A DNA stretch of 39,423 bases from CAIJXB01 sp964439595. GTDB taxonomy: Bacteria; Chlamydiota; Chlamydiia; Chlamydiales; Rhabdochlamydiaceae. Made by a program: the position numbers and the translations under genes. The DNA lies in contig CAYTOK010000018.1 of NCBI GenBank assembly GCA_964439595.1, positions 1-39,423 on the forward strand. The letters run 5' to 3'. A model generated the notes under the pieces. That model was not told the DNA's origin. It made no database searches and was given only the letters and a program-made list of their open reading frames with translations. Positions 15,607 to 23,701 of this stretch are shown here, in pieces. The first letter of the stretch is position 1. Each line of letters begins with the position of its first letter.

Positions 15607-15882
15607 ATGGATAAAATAAAATCTTCTTTTGTCGTTATCAATGAAAAAGGAATGCATACAAGGCCTTGTACCGAACTCGTTAAGTGCGCCTCGTCTTTCA
15701 AGGCGCAAGTTACGTTGATCTATCAAAATCTAACAGTGAATGCTAAATCTCTTTTAGGCATTCTAATGTTGGCGGCGGCAAGGGGGGCGAAAATTAAAAT
15801 TGAGGCAGAAGGTGAAGATGCAGAGCAGGCTGTTGCTAGCATTTTGCTGCTAGCTCAAAATAAATTTCATATTAAGTATTAA
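15607..15882 (+). CDS. ptsH: Phosphocarrier protein HPr
   Basis: A 91-aa PTS/regulatory phosphocarrier. The active-site His is H17 in GMHTRPCTEL (family form GLHARPA), and the regulatory Ser is S48 in NAKSLLGILM. The fold ends in IKIEAEGEDAEQAV, standard for HPr. Its usual partner gene ptsI is not beside it. Chlamydiae have an incomplete PTS that is thought to act in regulation rather than sugar uptake. It converges on rpiA with only 22 bases between the stops. Confidence 0.93.
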   Translation: MDKIKSSFVVINEKGMHTRPCTELVKCASSFKAQVTLIYQNLTVNAKSLLGILMLAAARGAKIKIEAEGEDAEQAVASILLLAQNKFHIKY

Positions 15883-15904
15883 GGCTTAGAGGTTATTAGC
15901 TTTT

Positions 15905-16594
15905 TTAGGGGAGGGTGAGAATTTGTCCGTCTAAAAAGGCTATGATTACTCTACCTGCTAGGTGGAAAAAAAAACCGGTTTCTACAATGCCGGGTATTTC
16001 TTTTAATAGTAAATGTACTTTTTCAGGGTTTTCGATGGGATCTTTGAAGCGTATGTCTATTATATAATTTCCATTATCGGTCTTGTAGAGCTCTGTTGTA
16101 TCGTTGTTTTTTAAGCGGAAATTTCCGACTAACCCTTGTTTTTCTATTTTATGTAACGTGGCTTTGCTTCCAAAGGGAACGACTTCAACAGGGAGTTTCC
16201 TGTGGCCTAGTTGTTTGCTTTGCTTGGTTTCATCGATTACCACAACCATTTCTTTACTCATAGAGGCGATGATCTTTTCTCTTAAAAGAGCGCCACCACC
16301 ACCTTTAATCATTCTTTTTTGCTCGTCAATTTCATCTGCCCCATCAACAGTGATGTCTATAGAGTTAATTTCATTGATGTCTATAATAGAGATCCCCCCT
16401 TTTTCTGCTTGCTCTAAGGATTTTAAAGAACTTGCGACAGCGCGTATTTTAAGATTTTCTTCCTTGTTTCTTTGGATCAGTTTTTCTATAAAATAGTATG
16501 CAGTGGATCCAGTTCCTAGTCCAACTATCATATTTTTTTTTATGAAGCTAGCTGCTAAATATCCTGCCGCTTTTTTGCTGCTTTCAATGTCCAT
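15905..16594 (-). CDS. rpiA: Ribose-5-phosphate isomerase A
   Basis: A 229-aa enzyme that interconverts ribose 5-phosphate and ribulose 5-phosphate in the pentose phosphate pathway. The signatures GLGTGSTAYYFIEKL, DGADEIDEQ and KGGGGALLREKI hold the phosphate-binding loop and catalytic acids (Asp in DGADE, Glu in REK). Length is normal. AAGGAG precedes the ATG by 5 bases. Confidence 0.97.
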   Translation of the reverse strand: MDIESSKKAAGYLAASFIKKNMIVGLGTGSTAYYFIEKLIQRNKEENLKIRAVASSLKSLEQAEKGGISIIDINEINSIDITVDGADEIDEQKRMIKGGGGALLREKIIASMSKEMVVVIDETKQSKQLGHRKLPVEVVPFGSKATLHKIEKQGLVGNFRLKNNDTTELYKTDNGNYIIDIRFKDPIENPEKVHLLLKEIPGIVETGFFFHLAGRVIIAFLDGQILTLP

Positions 16595-16744
16595 GGGGGC
16601 TCCTTGTTAAATTGGATCTTAACAAATTGAAATAAAAAAAAATAGCAAAAGAAAAATTCTAGGATTGAAGATAAATCTTGAGTGATATTAAGATAGATGT
16701 AGGAAAAATCTTTGTTTGAACCTGTTAACCTAAGGGGACCTGTT

Positions 16745-17113
16745 ATGGCTGCGACACAAGAGAGAAAAATAGCTGAAGAGAGTTTGAAAACACGTAAAGC
16801 TAGAGAGAAGTTGCAAAAAAAATTAGCAGTCCTTGATAAGGAGATTACACCTCAGGCCTTACGAGAAAAAGTTTCTGAAATCCATAGATGGATAGCATTA
16901 CACGTAGAGGAAAGAGTTGTTTTACAAACAAAGCAAATTGCGCTTTTCGATGAAAACCAAAACACAGCCGCTGTGAGTCGAAAAATTGTGACAATTGCTA
17001 TGCAAATTCAAAAAGACATTGCTTTGCAGCCTGAAGGGGCTGAAAAAGAAGCAGGAAATATGCTTAAGAGATTGCTGCAGGGAGCTAAAGAGAAAAGTGC
17101 TGTAGCGTATTAA
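16745..17113 (+). CDS. Hypothetical coiled-coil protein
   Basis: A 122-aa soluble, helical protein with no family I recognise. The N-terminal half is strongly charged (ERKIAEESLKTRKAREKLQK) and likely coiled-coil; the rest is amphipathic helix with no Cys and no membrane segment. The ATG at 16745 is preferred, since AAGGGG lies 7 bases upstream; an in-frame TTG at 16712 would add 11 residues and has no good site. No terminator is obvious after it. Confidence 0.6.
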   Translation: MAATQERKIAEESLKTRKAREKLQKKLAVLDKEITPQALREKVSEIHRWIALHVEERVVLQTKQIALFDENQNTAAVSRKIVTIAMQIQKDIALQPEGAEKEAGNMLKRLLQGAKEKSAVAY

Positions 17114-17283
17114 TCTTGTAAAGGTGTGTGAATTTGCTCTTTGCATTCTAAGGTTTTGTGTTTTCCATAATTTCTAAATCTAGTACACTGTGCTTTTCTA
17201 GATCTTTTACAGCTTTGTTAGAGAAGAATGTAATAGGTTATAGGCATTAGTGTGATCCTTTTTTAAAAACTTAGTAGGGAGCG

Positions 17284-17329
17284 GCGCTTCCTCCTCGCTC
17301 TAGAAGAGAGAGGCTTTTCGCGCTGTCAA
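17284..17329 (-). other. Structured hairpin motif, IS605-end-like, copy 1 (before tyrS)
   Basis: On the minus strand the 46-bp segment begins TTGACAGCGCG and ends GGAGGAAGCGC, both 11-mers identical to those of the copy at 38982-39025. AGCGC pairs with GCGC(C/T) outside; inside, CCTC-t-CTCT pairs with AGAG-c-GAGG. The inner stem sequence differs completely from the other copy, but the pairing is kept. The motif ends 6 bases before the tyrS ATG, which has no Shine-Dalgarno. Nothing else like a transposon is seen here. The rest of 17114-17283 holds no gene. Confidence 0.6.
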
Positions 17330-17335
17330 AAAAAA

Positions 17336-18628
17336 ATGAAAGATTTGCTGGCTTGTTTAAGAGAGAGAGGACTTATTGACTCTGTTGCAGGTGAAGGATT
17401 AGAATCTCGGTTAAAAGAACCCCTTAAAGTATATTTAGGTTTTGATCCCACCGCTGACAGTCTGCATTTGGGTAATTTTATGGGGATGATGGTTCTATCT
17501 TGGTTTCAACGCTTTGGACATACCCCAGTTGTTCTTTTGGGTGGCGCTACCGGTAGAATTGGAGATCCATCAGGAAAAAGCAAAGAGCGACCGTTGCTTG
17601 ATGAAAAGGTTATTCAAGGCAACGTTGCAGCTATTAGAAAAAATTTCGAAAGAGTGTTTGATTTTTCAGGAGAGCTCCCTCTGCCTATTTTTGTTAATAA
17701 TGACGATTGGTTTTCTCGATTTTCTTTTGTGGATTTTTTACGAGATGTAGGTAAGCATTTTCGTATTGGTTCTATGCTAGCTAAAGAGAGTGTGCGTTCT
17801 AGAGTTGATTCCGAAGAAGGAATGAGCTTTACCGAATTTAGCTACCAATTACTCCAGTCTTACGATTTTTATCACCTTTTTCAGTCTCATGGAGTTTGCT
17901 TGCAAATAGGAGGAAGTGATCAGTGGGGAAATATTACCGCAGGCATTGATTTTGTCAGGAAAAGAGGAGCAGCCTCTGTGTATGGTTTGACATTTCCTTT
18001 ACTTACTAGAAGTGATGGTAAAAAGTTTGGTAAGAGCGAAGAAGGGGCTATTTGGCTCTCTGAAGATAAATTATCACCTTATCAATTTTACCAGTATTTA
18101 ATTAGAATTCCCGATGCCGATGTTATTTCTCTTATGAAGAAGCTAACTTTTATGGGGCTGGATGAGATAGCTCTTTTAGAGAAAGAGATGGATTTGCCAG
18201 GATATGTTCCTAATACAGCACAGAGAAGATTGGCGGAGGAATTGACTTTATTTATTCACGGAAAAGAGGGGTTAGAAAAGGCTCTTAAAGTTACTTTAGG
18301 AGTAAACCCTGGAAGCTTGACTTCTTTGTCCGTTGAGGTGATAGAGCAAATTGCGGAAGATATGCCTAGTGTATTCTTGGAGTTAAAAGATGTGTTAAAT
18401 TGCAAGTTTACAGAAGTTGCTGTAAAGAGCGGGTTGCTTTCTAGTAAAGGAGAGGCTACTCGACTTATTCAAAATCAGGGGGCATACATAAATCAAGAAA
18501 AAATAGATGATCCAGCAAGAGTTGTCCTTTCTTCCGATGTAATTGGTGGTCGTTTTGTAATTTTAGGCGCAGGAAAAAAGAAGAAAATTTTACTGCAATT
18601 AAAAAATGACTTGCTTGAAAATCAATAG
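17336..18628 (+). CDS. tyrS: Tyrosyl-tRNA synthetase
   Basis: A 430-aa class I aminoacyl-tRNA synthetase that charges tRNA-Tyr. The HIGH-type motif HLGN is at residues 44-47 in FDPTADSLHLGN. The KMSKS-type loop KFGKS is at about 230-234. QIGGSDQWGNITAG is the tyrosine/ATP pocket. An S4 RNA-binding domain (LLSSKGEATRLIQNQGAYIN) lies near 365-415. The ATG at 17336 gives the expected N-terminus, yet it has no purine-rich Shine-Dalgarno: the sequence before it is a run of A joined to the hairpin motif at 17284-17329. Transcription may depend on that motif or read through it. Confidence 0.97.
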   Translation: MKDLLACLRERGLIDSVAGEGLESRLKEPLKVYLGFDPTADSLHLGNFMGMMVLSWFQRFGHTPVVLLGGATGRIGDPSGKSKERPLLDEKVIQGNVAAIRKNFERVFDFSGELPLPIFVNNDDWFSRFSFVDFLRDVGKHFRIGSMLAKESVRSRVDSEEGMSFTEFSYQLLQSYDFYHLFQSHGVCLQIGGSDQWGNITAGIDFVRKRGAASVYGLTFPLLTRSDGKKFGKSEEGAIWLSEDKLSPYQFYQYLIRIPDADVISLMKKLTFMGLDEIALLEKEMDLPGYVPNTAQRRLAEELTLFIHGKEGLEKALKVTLGVNPGSLTSLSVEVIEQIAEDMPSVFLELKDVLNCKFTEVAVKSGLLSSKGEATRLIQNQGAYINQEKIDDPARVVLSSDVIGGRFVILGAGKKKKILLQLKNDLLENQ

Positions 18629-18715
18629 GGTAGAACAATTGGCTATAGAAAGGTTTACTGTCCTAAATGAGTTATTTAGACAAAAAAGCCTAAAGACCAG
18701 AACAGGGAATGCTAT

Positions 18716-19009
18716 ATGGAAACTTTTACAAAGAAAGAATTGGTTCAACTTATTGCTGAGCATAAGAAATTTCATCCAAATGATGTAAGAGAGGTTATTC
18801 AATTTTTTTTAGACTCAATAACGGATTGTTTATCTAAGGGTGATAGAATAGAGTTTCGAGATTTTGGTGTTTTTGAAATTGTAGAACGAAAACAAAAAAT
18901 AGGCAGAAATCCTAAAAATGCAGCCGTATCGATTGTTATTCCGGCTCGTAAGGCAGTTAAATTCACTCCCGGTAAGAAAATGAGGGAATTAATAGAAGCT
19001 TCTATGTAA
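18716..19009 (+). CDS. HU/IHF-family DNA-bending protein
   Basis: A 97-aa histone-like protein. The core DRIEFRDFGVFEIVERKQKI and GRNPKNAAVSIVIPARKAVK is the beta-arm region of HU/IHF with the Pro that inserts in the minor groove. AGGGA lies 8 bases before the ATG. In Chlamydia the IHF-like gene is near accA and the msbA-like gene, as here, so this is likely the chlamydial IHF homolog. The 88 bases after tyrS have no terminator, so co-transcription with tyrS is possible. Confidence 0.93.
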   Translation: METFTKKELVQLIAEHKKFHPNDVREVIQFFLDSITDCLSKGDRIEFRDFGVFEIVERKQKIGRNPKNAAVSIVIPARKAVKFTPGKKMRELIEASM

Positions 19010-19162
19010 TTTTTTTTAGAATCGATTGTTTTTTCTTTAAATTGGAAAGGTTTAAATTTTTTTTCTACAAAATGGATTATTGGTTGTTGAAATATAATCG
19101 GATTTATATATAATTAATATTCGTTTGTTTCCACTATGTTGAAATGAAATGGGAGATGAGAA

Positions 19163-20164
19163 TTGTCGATTCTAAAGATAATATTTGTTAGCGCCTTTTT
19201 GCTTTTTTGCGGTATTGGCATTGCTGCTTTAGTAAAAAAAAGCTCGAGCAAGGAAAGCGTGGTAAAAGAGATCATAGTGGATCAGCCCGCTATAGAAAAA
19301 AGATTTGCTCCTAAGCAAGCATTTTTAGAGCAGAAAGAAGTGAAGGAAAAAATTGATTCAAAAAAAGAATCTGATAACAGTCTTCCTAATATAGACAGGG
19401 TGTTTCAATTATTTACTACTGGAACTTCTAAATTGCCTATTGTGGAAACTATAGAATATAGTAGTTCTGTTTCCTGGTTAAAAGGGCGTCCTGCTTGGAT
19501 TTCTGATTATGCTATATACTACAACACCTCTAAACATTTCATCGCCAGAAGTTTAAATAATTCCTTGGATTACTTTTCTCAAAAAGTATCCCTAGGAAGT
19601 CGGTTTAATGTGTTTAAAAGAGATAAAAAGCTAGAGTTTCATCTTGTAATCGATGTGAGTCAGTGTAAGATGGCTTTTTATTATCTCGACTTAGATACCC
19701 ATGAAAGAATTTTGCTTAAAGTGTATAAGGTTGGTCTTGGACGTTTAGATCTTTTGAAGCCTTCAGGAACATTAACCCCTCTGGGTTCTTATCAATTAGG
19801 TGACCGAATTTCTATCTATACCCCTGGCGTTATGGGTTTTTTTCATGATCAAAAAACAGAAATGATTCGTATTTTTGGTTCTCGGTGGATTCCCTTTGGA
19901 GAGGAAATAGAAGGGTGCAGTGAACCTTCTAGGGGTTATGGAATACATGGGGCTCCTTGGGTTGTTGACTCTACAAATGGAGCCCTTATAGAAAACAGAT
20001 CGTGTATAGGTAAATATGAAAGTGACGGATGTATTCGTTTACTTAAAGAAGATATGGAAGAGCTTTATGCCATTATAATTACAAAACCTACATTTGTTCA
20101 TATTGCTAAAAATTTTCAAGATGTTACGCTTCCCGGTGTTGAAGTTGCAGCGCCGTCGCGTTAA
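19163..20164 (+). CDS. L,D-transpeptidase (YkuD domain), membrane-anchored
   Basis: A 333-aa envelope enzyme. Residues about 4-24 are a membrane anchor or signal; 30-130 are a charged linker. The YkuD catalytic domain follows, with LGRLDLLKPSGTLTPLGSYQL, the His of YGIHGAPW near residue 262, and SDGCIRL with the catalytic Cys near 290. Such enzymes make 3-3 peptidoglycan crosslinks or attach proteins to it. The start is TTG at 19163 behind GGGAG. Chlamydiae have little peptidoglycan, so a crosslinking enzyme beside accA is notable. accA starts within 18 bases of its stop, so they are probably one operon. Confidence 0.88.
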   Translation: MSILKIIFVSAFLLFCGIGIAALVKKSSSKESVVKEIIVDQPAIEKRFAPKQAFLEQKEVKEKIDSKKESDNSLPNIDRVFQLFTTGTSKLPIVETIEYSSSVSWLKGRPAWISDYAIYYNTSKHFIARSLNNSLDYFSQKVSLGSRFNVFKRDKKLEFHLVIDVSQCKMAFYYLDLDTHERILLKVYKVGLGRLDLLKPSGTLTPLGSYQLGDRISIYTPGVMGFFHDQKTEMIRIFGSRWIPFGEEIEGCSEPSRGYGIHGAPWVVDSTNGALIENRSCIGKYESDGCIRLLKEDMEELYAIIITKPTFVHIAKNFQDVTLPGVEVAAPSR

Positions 20165-20181
20165 TTAGGAGGTAAATGAAT

Positions 20182-21147
20182 ATGTTAGCTCACGAAAAAG
20201 AAATAACAGAGTATGAGAAGACTTTAAAATTACTAAAAGAACAAAACCAAACGAACTCTATTTGGTCTAATGAAGAGATAGTTCAATTTGAAAGTAAATT
20301 AGAAGAGTTAAAAGGAAAGGTGTATTCTCAATTGACTCCATGGGATAGAGTTTCTATTGCTCGGCATCCTGAAAGGCCTAGGGCTTTAGATTATATTCGT
20401 CATATTTGTGAAGAGTTTACGGAAATTTATGGAGATCGCCTCTTTGCGGATGACAAGGCTGTTATTGCCGGATTTGCCAGAATAGACGGTGTTAAATTTA
20501 TGGTTGTAGCGCAAGAAAAGGGTTTTGATACAGAAAGTAGGCTTCGTCGTAACTTTGGAATGCCTCACCCTGAGGGGTACCGTAAAGCTATGCGCTGCAT
20601 GAGGCTTGCTGCCAAGTTTAACGTTCCTGTGCTTTCTATAGTAGATACCCCTGGTGCTTATCCAGGACTTGCAGCAGAAGAAAGAGGGCAAGCAGGTGCA
20701 ATAGCCCAAAATCTCTTTGAAATGGCCAGACTTCCTGTCCCTGTAATTGTTTTACTAGTGGGAGAAGGGGGGTCCGGAGGCGCTATAGGAATGGGCGTTG
20801 GAGATTCTATAGGGATGCTTGAGCATTCTTATTATTCTGTAATCTCTCCTGAAGGATGCGCTTCCATCCTTTGGAAGGATACGAAGAAAAATCAACAGGC
20901 TGCTGCTTCTTTACAAATGCACGTAGAAAAACTTCTTGAGTTTAATATTGTAGATGCCATGATTGCAGAACCCTCAGGTGGTGCTCATTTGGATCCTTCT
21001 GTTGTTTATAAGGGAGTAAAAGACTTTATAAAAAAAGAGTGGACCCATCTAAAATCTATCCCGATAGATCGGCTACTAGAAGAGAGATACCAAAAGTTTA
21101 GAAAACTGGGTAAATTTCTTGAAGAAGGCTCTTTGGATTTGGAATAA
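20182..21147 (+). CDS. accA: Acetyl-CoA carboxylase carboxyltransferase subunit alpha
   Basis: A 321-aa subunit of the enzyme that makes malonyl-CoA for fatty-acid synthesis. Signatures are RHPERPRALDYI, EIYGDRLFADDKAVIAGFAR, NFGMPHPEGYRKAMR and the CoA/biotin loop GEGGSGGAIGMGVGD. Two in-frame ATGs exist: 20176 is only 3 bases from AGGAGG, while 20182 is 9 bases away and is preferred. It lies between the L,D-transpeptidase and the ABC exporter, all on one strand, matching the accA-msbA neighbourhood known in Chlamydia. Confidence 0.97.
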   Translation: MLAHEKEITEYEKTLKLLKEQNQTNSIWSNEEIVQFESKLEELKGKVYSQLTPWDRVSIARHPERPRALDYIRHICEEFTEIYGDRLFADDKAVIAGFARIDGVKFMVVAQEKGFDTESRLRRNFGMPHPEGYRKAMRCMRLAAKFNVPVLSIVDTPGAYPGLAAEERGQAGAIAQNLFEMARLPVPVIVLLVGEGGSGGAIGMGVGDSIGMLEHSYYSVISPEGCASILWKDTKKNQQAAASLQMHVEKLLEFNIVDAMIAEPSGGAHLDPSVVYKGVKDFIKKEWTHLKSIPIDRLLEERYQKFRKLGKFLEEGSLDLE

Positions 21148-21164
21148 TTTAAACCTGGTTTTCT

Positions 21165-23099
21165 ATGAGACTGCTTTTACAGGCTGCTTTGAGAGCAAAG
21201 CAGCATTTAATGCTTATTTTTATTACTTTTTTAACTCTTATTCTTTTGACTATTGCAAGTCAGATGGAGATGTTTTCTTTAGGTGTTTTAACAAGTAACG
21301 GGGCCGACTTTTTTTCTCTTTTCCCGTTGGATCATCAAGGAGAAGTTGAGGGAGTTTCTTTGTCTCAAGTGGAAAGAGTGTGGCCTCTTCTAGAAGAAAA
21401 AGATACAAATTTAGTTACAAGACAATCCGCTTCTTCTTTTATAGCTTCTCAGAAAATGGGAGGGTCTACGAATCCTCTTATTTGGGTTTTAGCTCAGTTA
21501 AAGGAAAAAGCCTGGTTTTCTAGCAATTTAGTTGCCATGGTTTCCGTTCTTCTTTTTGTTTCTATTTTTAAAGCTATATGGCTTTTTGCCAGCCGTTATA
21601 GCACGCAACTTTTAGCCATACGTGTCAGCCGCGATTTAAGGCTTCAGTATTTTGCGCATATCCAATCTCTTCCCATGAGCTTTTATCAGAAATACAATAT
21701 AGGTAGTTTATCTGCAAGAGTAGTTGGCGACGCAAGCCAAATTGCTATTTCTATTAATGCGTGGCTTACTAACTATTTACAGACCCCCTTTACTGTTTTA
21801 ACAAGCCTTTCCTTTTGTTTTTACATTTCCTGGCAGCTATCCCTAGTGATTTTTGTCGGCATTCCTCTTCTAGTTTTTCCTATTATGTTTTTAACTCGTA
21901 GGGTGAAGCGTGTTTCTCGACAGTTACAGTCTAACCAAGAAAAATTTGCTTCAGTCTTGCAGGATTTTTTAGCAGGAATCCAAACTGTCAAAATATTTTC
22001 AATGGAGTCATTTTCTTTTAAAAAATATAAAGAGCAAAACGATAGAATGGCTCATCTAGAAAGCAAAACGGCTAAATATGGTCTTTTAGCAAGACCTATT
22101 TTACATGCTGTAACAACTCTTTGCCTTGCTGTAATTGTTCTTTTTGGTCTTTATGTTTTACATATGAGCGTTGCTCAGCTTTTAGTGTTTTGTGGAATTT
22201 TACATTTGGTGTACGAGCCTGTAAAAAAGTTCGCCGATGAAAATAGCAATGTACAAAAAGGCGTTGTAGCCGCAGAGAGGATGTTTGAAGTTTTAGATTT
22301 AACGCCAGATATCAAAGACTCTAAGGAAGCTGTCTCTTTAGAGGAATTTACCGATTCTATTGAATTTGATAAGGTGTGGTTTCGTTATGAAGGAGAGTGG
22401 GTTTTAAAAGATGTGAGTTTTACTATAAAAAAAGGGGAGACAGTAGCTTTTGTTGGGCCAACAGGTTCTGGTAAATCAACGTTAGCGCAGCTTCTTCCAA
22501 GGCTCTATGAAGTGGAAAAAGGGGAGATCCGTATAGACGGCAGACCTATTTCACAGTATACACAAAAGTCTTTAAGAAAGCTTATTGCCTTTGTTTCGCA
22601 AAGGCCTTTCCTATTTTTAGATACGATATTAGAAAATATCACAGTTGGCAAAAGAGTTTCCAAAGAAGAGGTGGAGGCTGCTTGCCGAAAAGCTCATGCA
22701 GACGAGTTTATACTTAGACTCCCAAACCAGTATGAAACTCCTCTTATAGATGCAGGGCAAAATCTTTCAGGAGGTCAGCAGCAAAGGCTTGCTATCGCAA
22801 GAGCTCTTGTTTGTCAGGCCCCCATCCTTGTGATGGACGAGGCTACCTCGTCTTTAGATGCTTTAAGTGAAAATCACATTAAAAAGGCTATAGTTTCTTT
22901 GCAAGGAGAAGTAACGCAAGTCTTAATAGCGCACAGGCTTTCTACCATAGAGCATGCAGACAAGATTATCTATATCGAAAGGGGAGAGAAGATAGCTGAA
23001 GGTACTAAAGAAGAGCTTCTTATCACCTGTCCTTCTTTTAGAGCCATGTGGGAAATGCTCTATAACAGAGAAGCTTCTGAAGAGAAGATTTCTGTATAA
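21165..23099 (+). CDS. MsbA-like ABC exporter (fused permease-ATPase)
   Basis: A 644-aa half-transporter. Several membrane helices fill residues about 10-345, including an unusually long loop between the first two helices (about 40-120). The ATPase domain has Walker A GPTGSGKST near 431, signature LSGGQQQRLAIARAL near 534, Walker B ILVMDEATSSLD near 553 and the H-loop IAHRLSTIEHA. It probably works as a homodimer in the inner membrane, flipping lipid A or another lipid, as MsbA does. It starts 18 bases after accA. The substrate is inferred from family and context. Confidence 0.92.
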   Translation: MRLLLQAALRAKQHLMLIFITFLTLILLTIASQMEMFSLGVLTSNGADFFSLFPLDHQGEVEGVSLSQVERVWPLLEEKDTNLVTRQSASSFIASQKMGGSTNPLIWVLAQLKEKAWFSSNLVAMVSVLLFVSIFKAIWLFASRYSTQLLAIRVSRDLRLQYFAHIQSLPMSFYQKYNIGSLSARVVGDASQIAISINAWLTNYLQTPFTVLTSLSFCFYISWQLSLVIFVGIPLLVFPIMFLTRRVKRVSRQLQSNQEKFASVLQDFLAGIQTVKIFSMESFSFKKYKEQNDRMAHLESKTAKYGLLARPILHAVTTLCLAVIVLFGLYVLHMSVAQLLVFCGILHLVYEPVKKFADENSNVQKGVVAAERMFEVLDLTPDIKDSKEAVSLEEFTDSIEFDKVWFRYEGEWVLKDVSFTIKKGETVAFVGPTGSGKSTLAQLLPRLYEVEKGEIRIDGRPISQYTQKSLRKLIAFVSQRPFLFLDTILENITVGKRVSKEEVEAACRKAHADEFILRLPNQYETPLIDAGQNLSGGQQQRLAIARALVCQAPILVMDEATSSLDALSENHIKKAIVSLQGEVTQVLIAHRLSTIEHADKIIYIERGEKIAEGTKEELLITCPSFRAMWEMLYNREASEEKISV

Positions 23100-23157
23100 C
23101 TATACAAACAGTTTTGTTAGGATGTCGACTTGGTAAAAAAATAAGGAGAAAACACCT

Positions 23158-23646
23158 ATGGATGTAAAAAACATACTTTTAGCTGCTTGCCTTTGCCTAA
23201 GCTCTATAAGCTTTGCAGATGAAGAAGCTTCATTAAAACCCAAAAAAGGAATCCCCATCAAGGAGCAAAATATGAGCAGTGACGTAGTAAAAACACCTTC
23301 AGGTCTAGCCTATTCGATTATAAAAGAAGCTCCAGAGGGAGCCGCTTCCCCTGCCAAAGGACAGCAAGTAGTTGTTCATTACTCTGGCTGGCTTGATAAT
23401 GGTAAAGGAGAAATTAGTAAAAAATTTGATAGCAGCGTAGATCGCGGCTCTCCATTTAATTTTACTATAGGAGTTGGCCAAGTAATAAGCGGATGGGACT
23501 CTGGTGTTATGATGATGAAGGTAGGAGAAAAAAGACGTCTTTACATCCCTGCAAATCTTGGCTATGGGTCAAGGGGAGCGGGCGGAGTCATTCCGGCTAA
23601 TGCAGCGCTTATTTTTGATGTAGAGCTTTTAGAGATTAAAAAGTAA
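23158..23646 (+). CDS. FKBP-type peptidyl-prolyl isomerase, exported (Mip-like)
   Basis: A 162-aa protein with a signal peptide (residues 1-20, ending SFA) and one FKBP domain. Diagnostic segments are VVVHYSGWLDNG, FDSSVDRGSPFNFTIGVGQV, ISGWDSGVMMMKVGEKR and IPANLGYGSRGAGGVIPANA. It should speed prolyl isomerisation in the periplasm or at the surface. It lacks the long N-terminal dimer helix of classical Mip proteins. AAGGAG precedes the ATG. A separate promoter is likely in the 58-base gap. Confidence 0.93.
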   Translation: MDVKNILLAACLCLSSISFADEEASLKPKKGIPIKEQNMSSDVVKTPSGLAYSIIKEAPEGAASPAKGQQVVVHYSGWLDNGKGEISKKFDSSVDRGSPFNFTIGVGQVISGWDSGVMMMKVGEKRRLYIPANLGYGSRGAGGVIPANAALIFDVELLEIKK

Positions 23647-23656
23647 GTTTTTATCT

Positions 23657-23697
23657 ACACGCGAAAGGAAAGATCTTTGCTTTTGCGTGTTTATTTA
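23657..23697. terminator. Bidirectional terminator between FKBP gene and unknown gene
   Basis: ACACGCGAAAG (23657-23667) pairs with CTTTTGCGTGT (23680-23690) with one G-T wobble, followed by TTATTTATTT. It separates convergent genes. Confidence 0.75.
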
Positions 23698-23701
23698 TTT
23701 C

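Noticed and set aside
17114..17335. T-box or other riboswitch before tyrS
   Set aside because: No T-box consensus or specifier loop is seen; the only structure is the hairpin motif shared with the tnpB locus.
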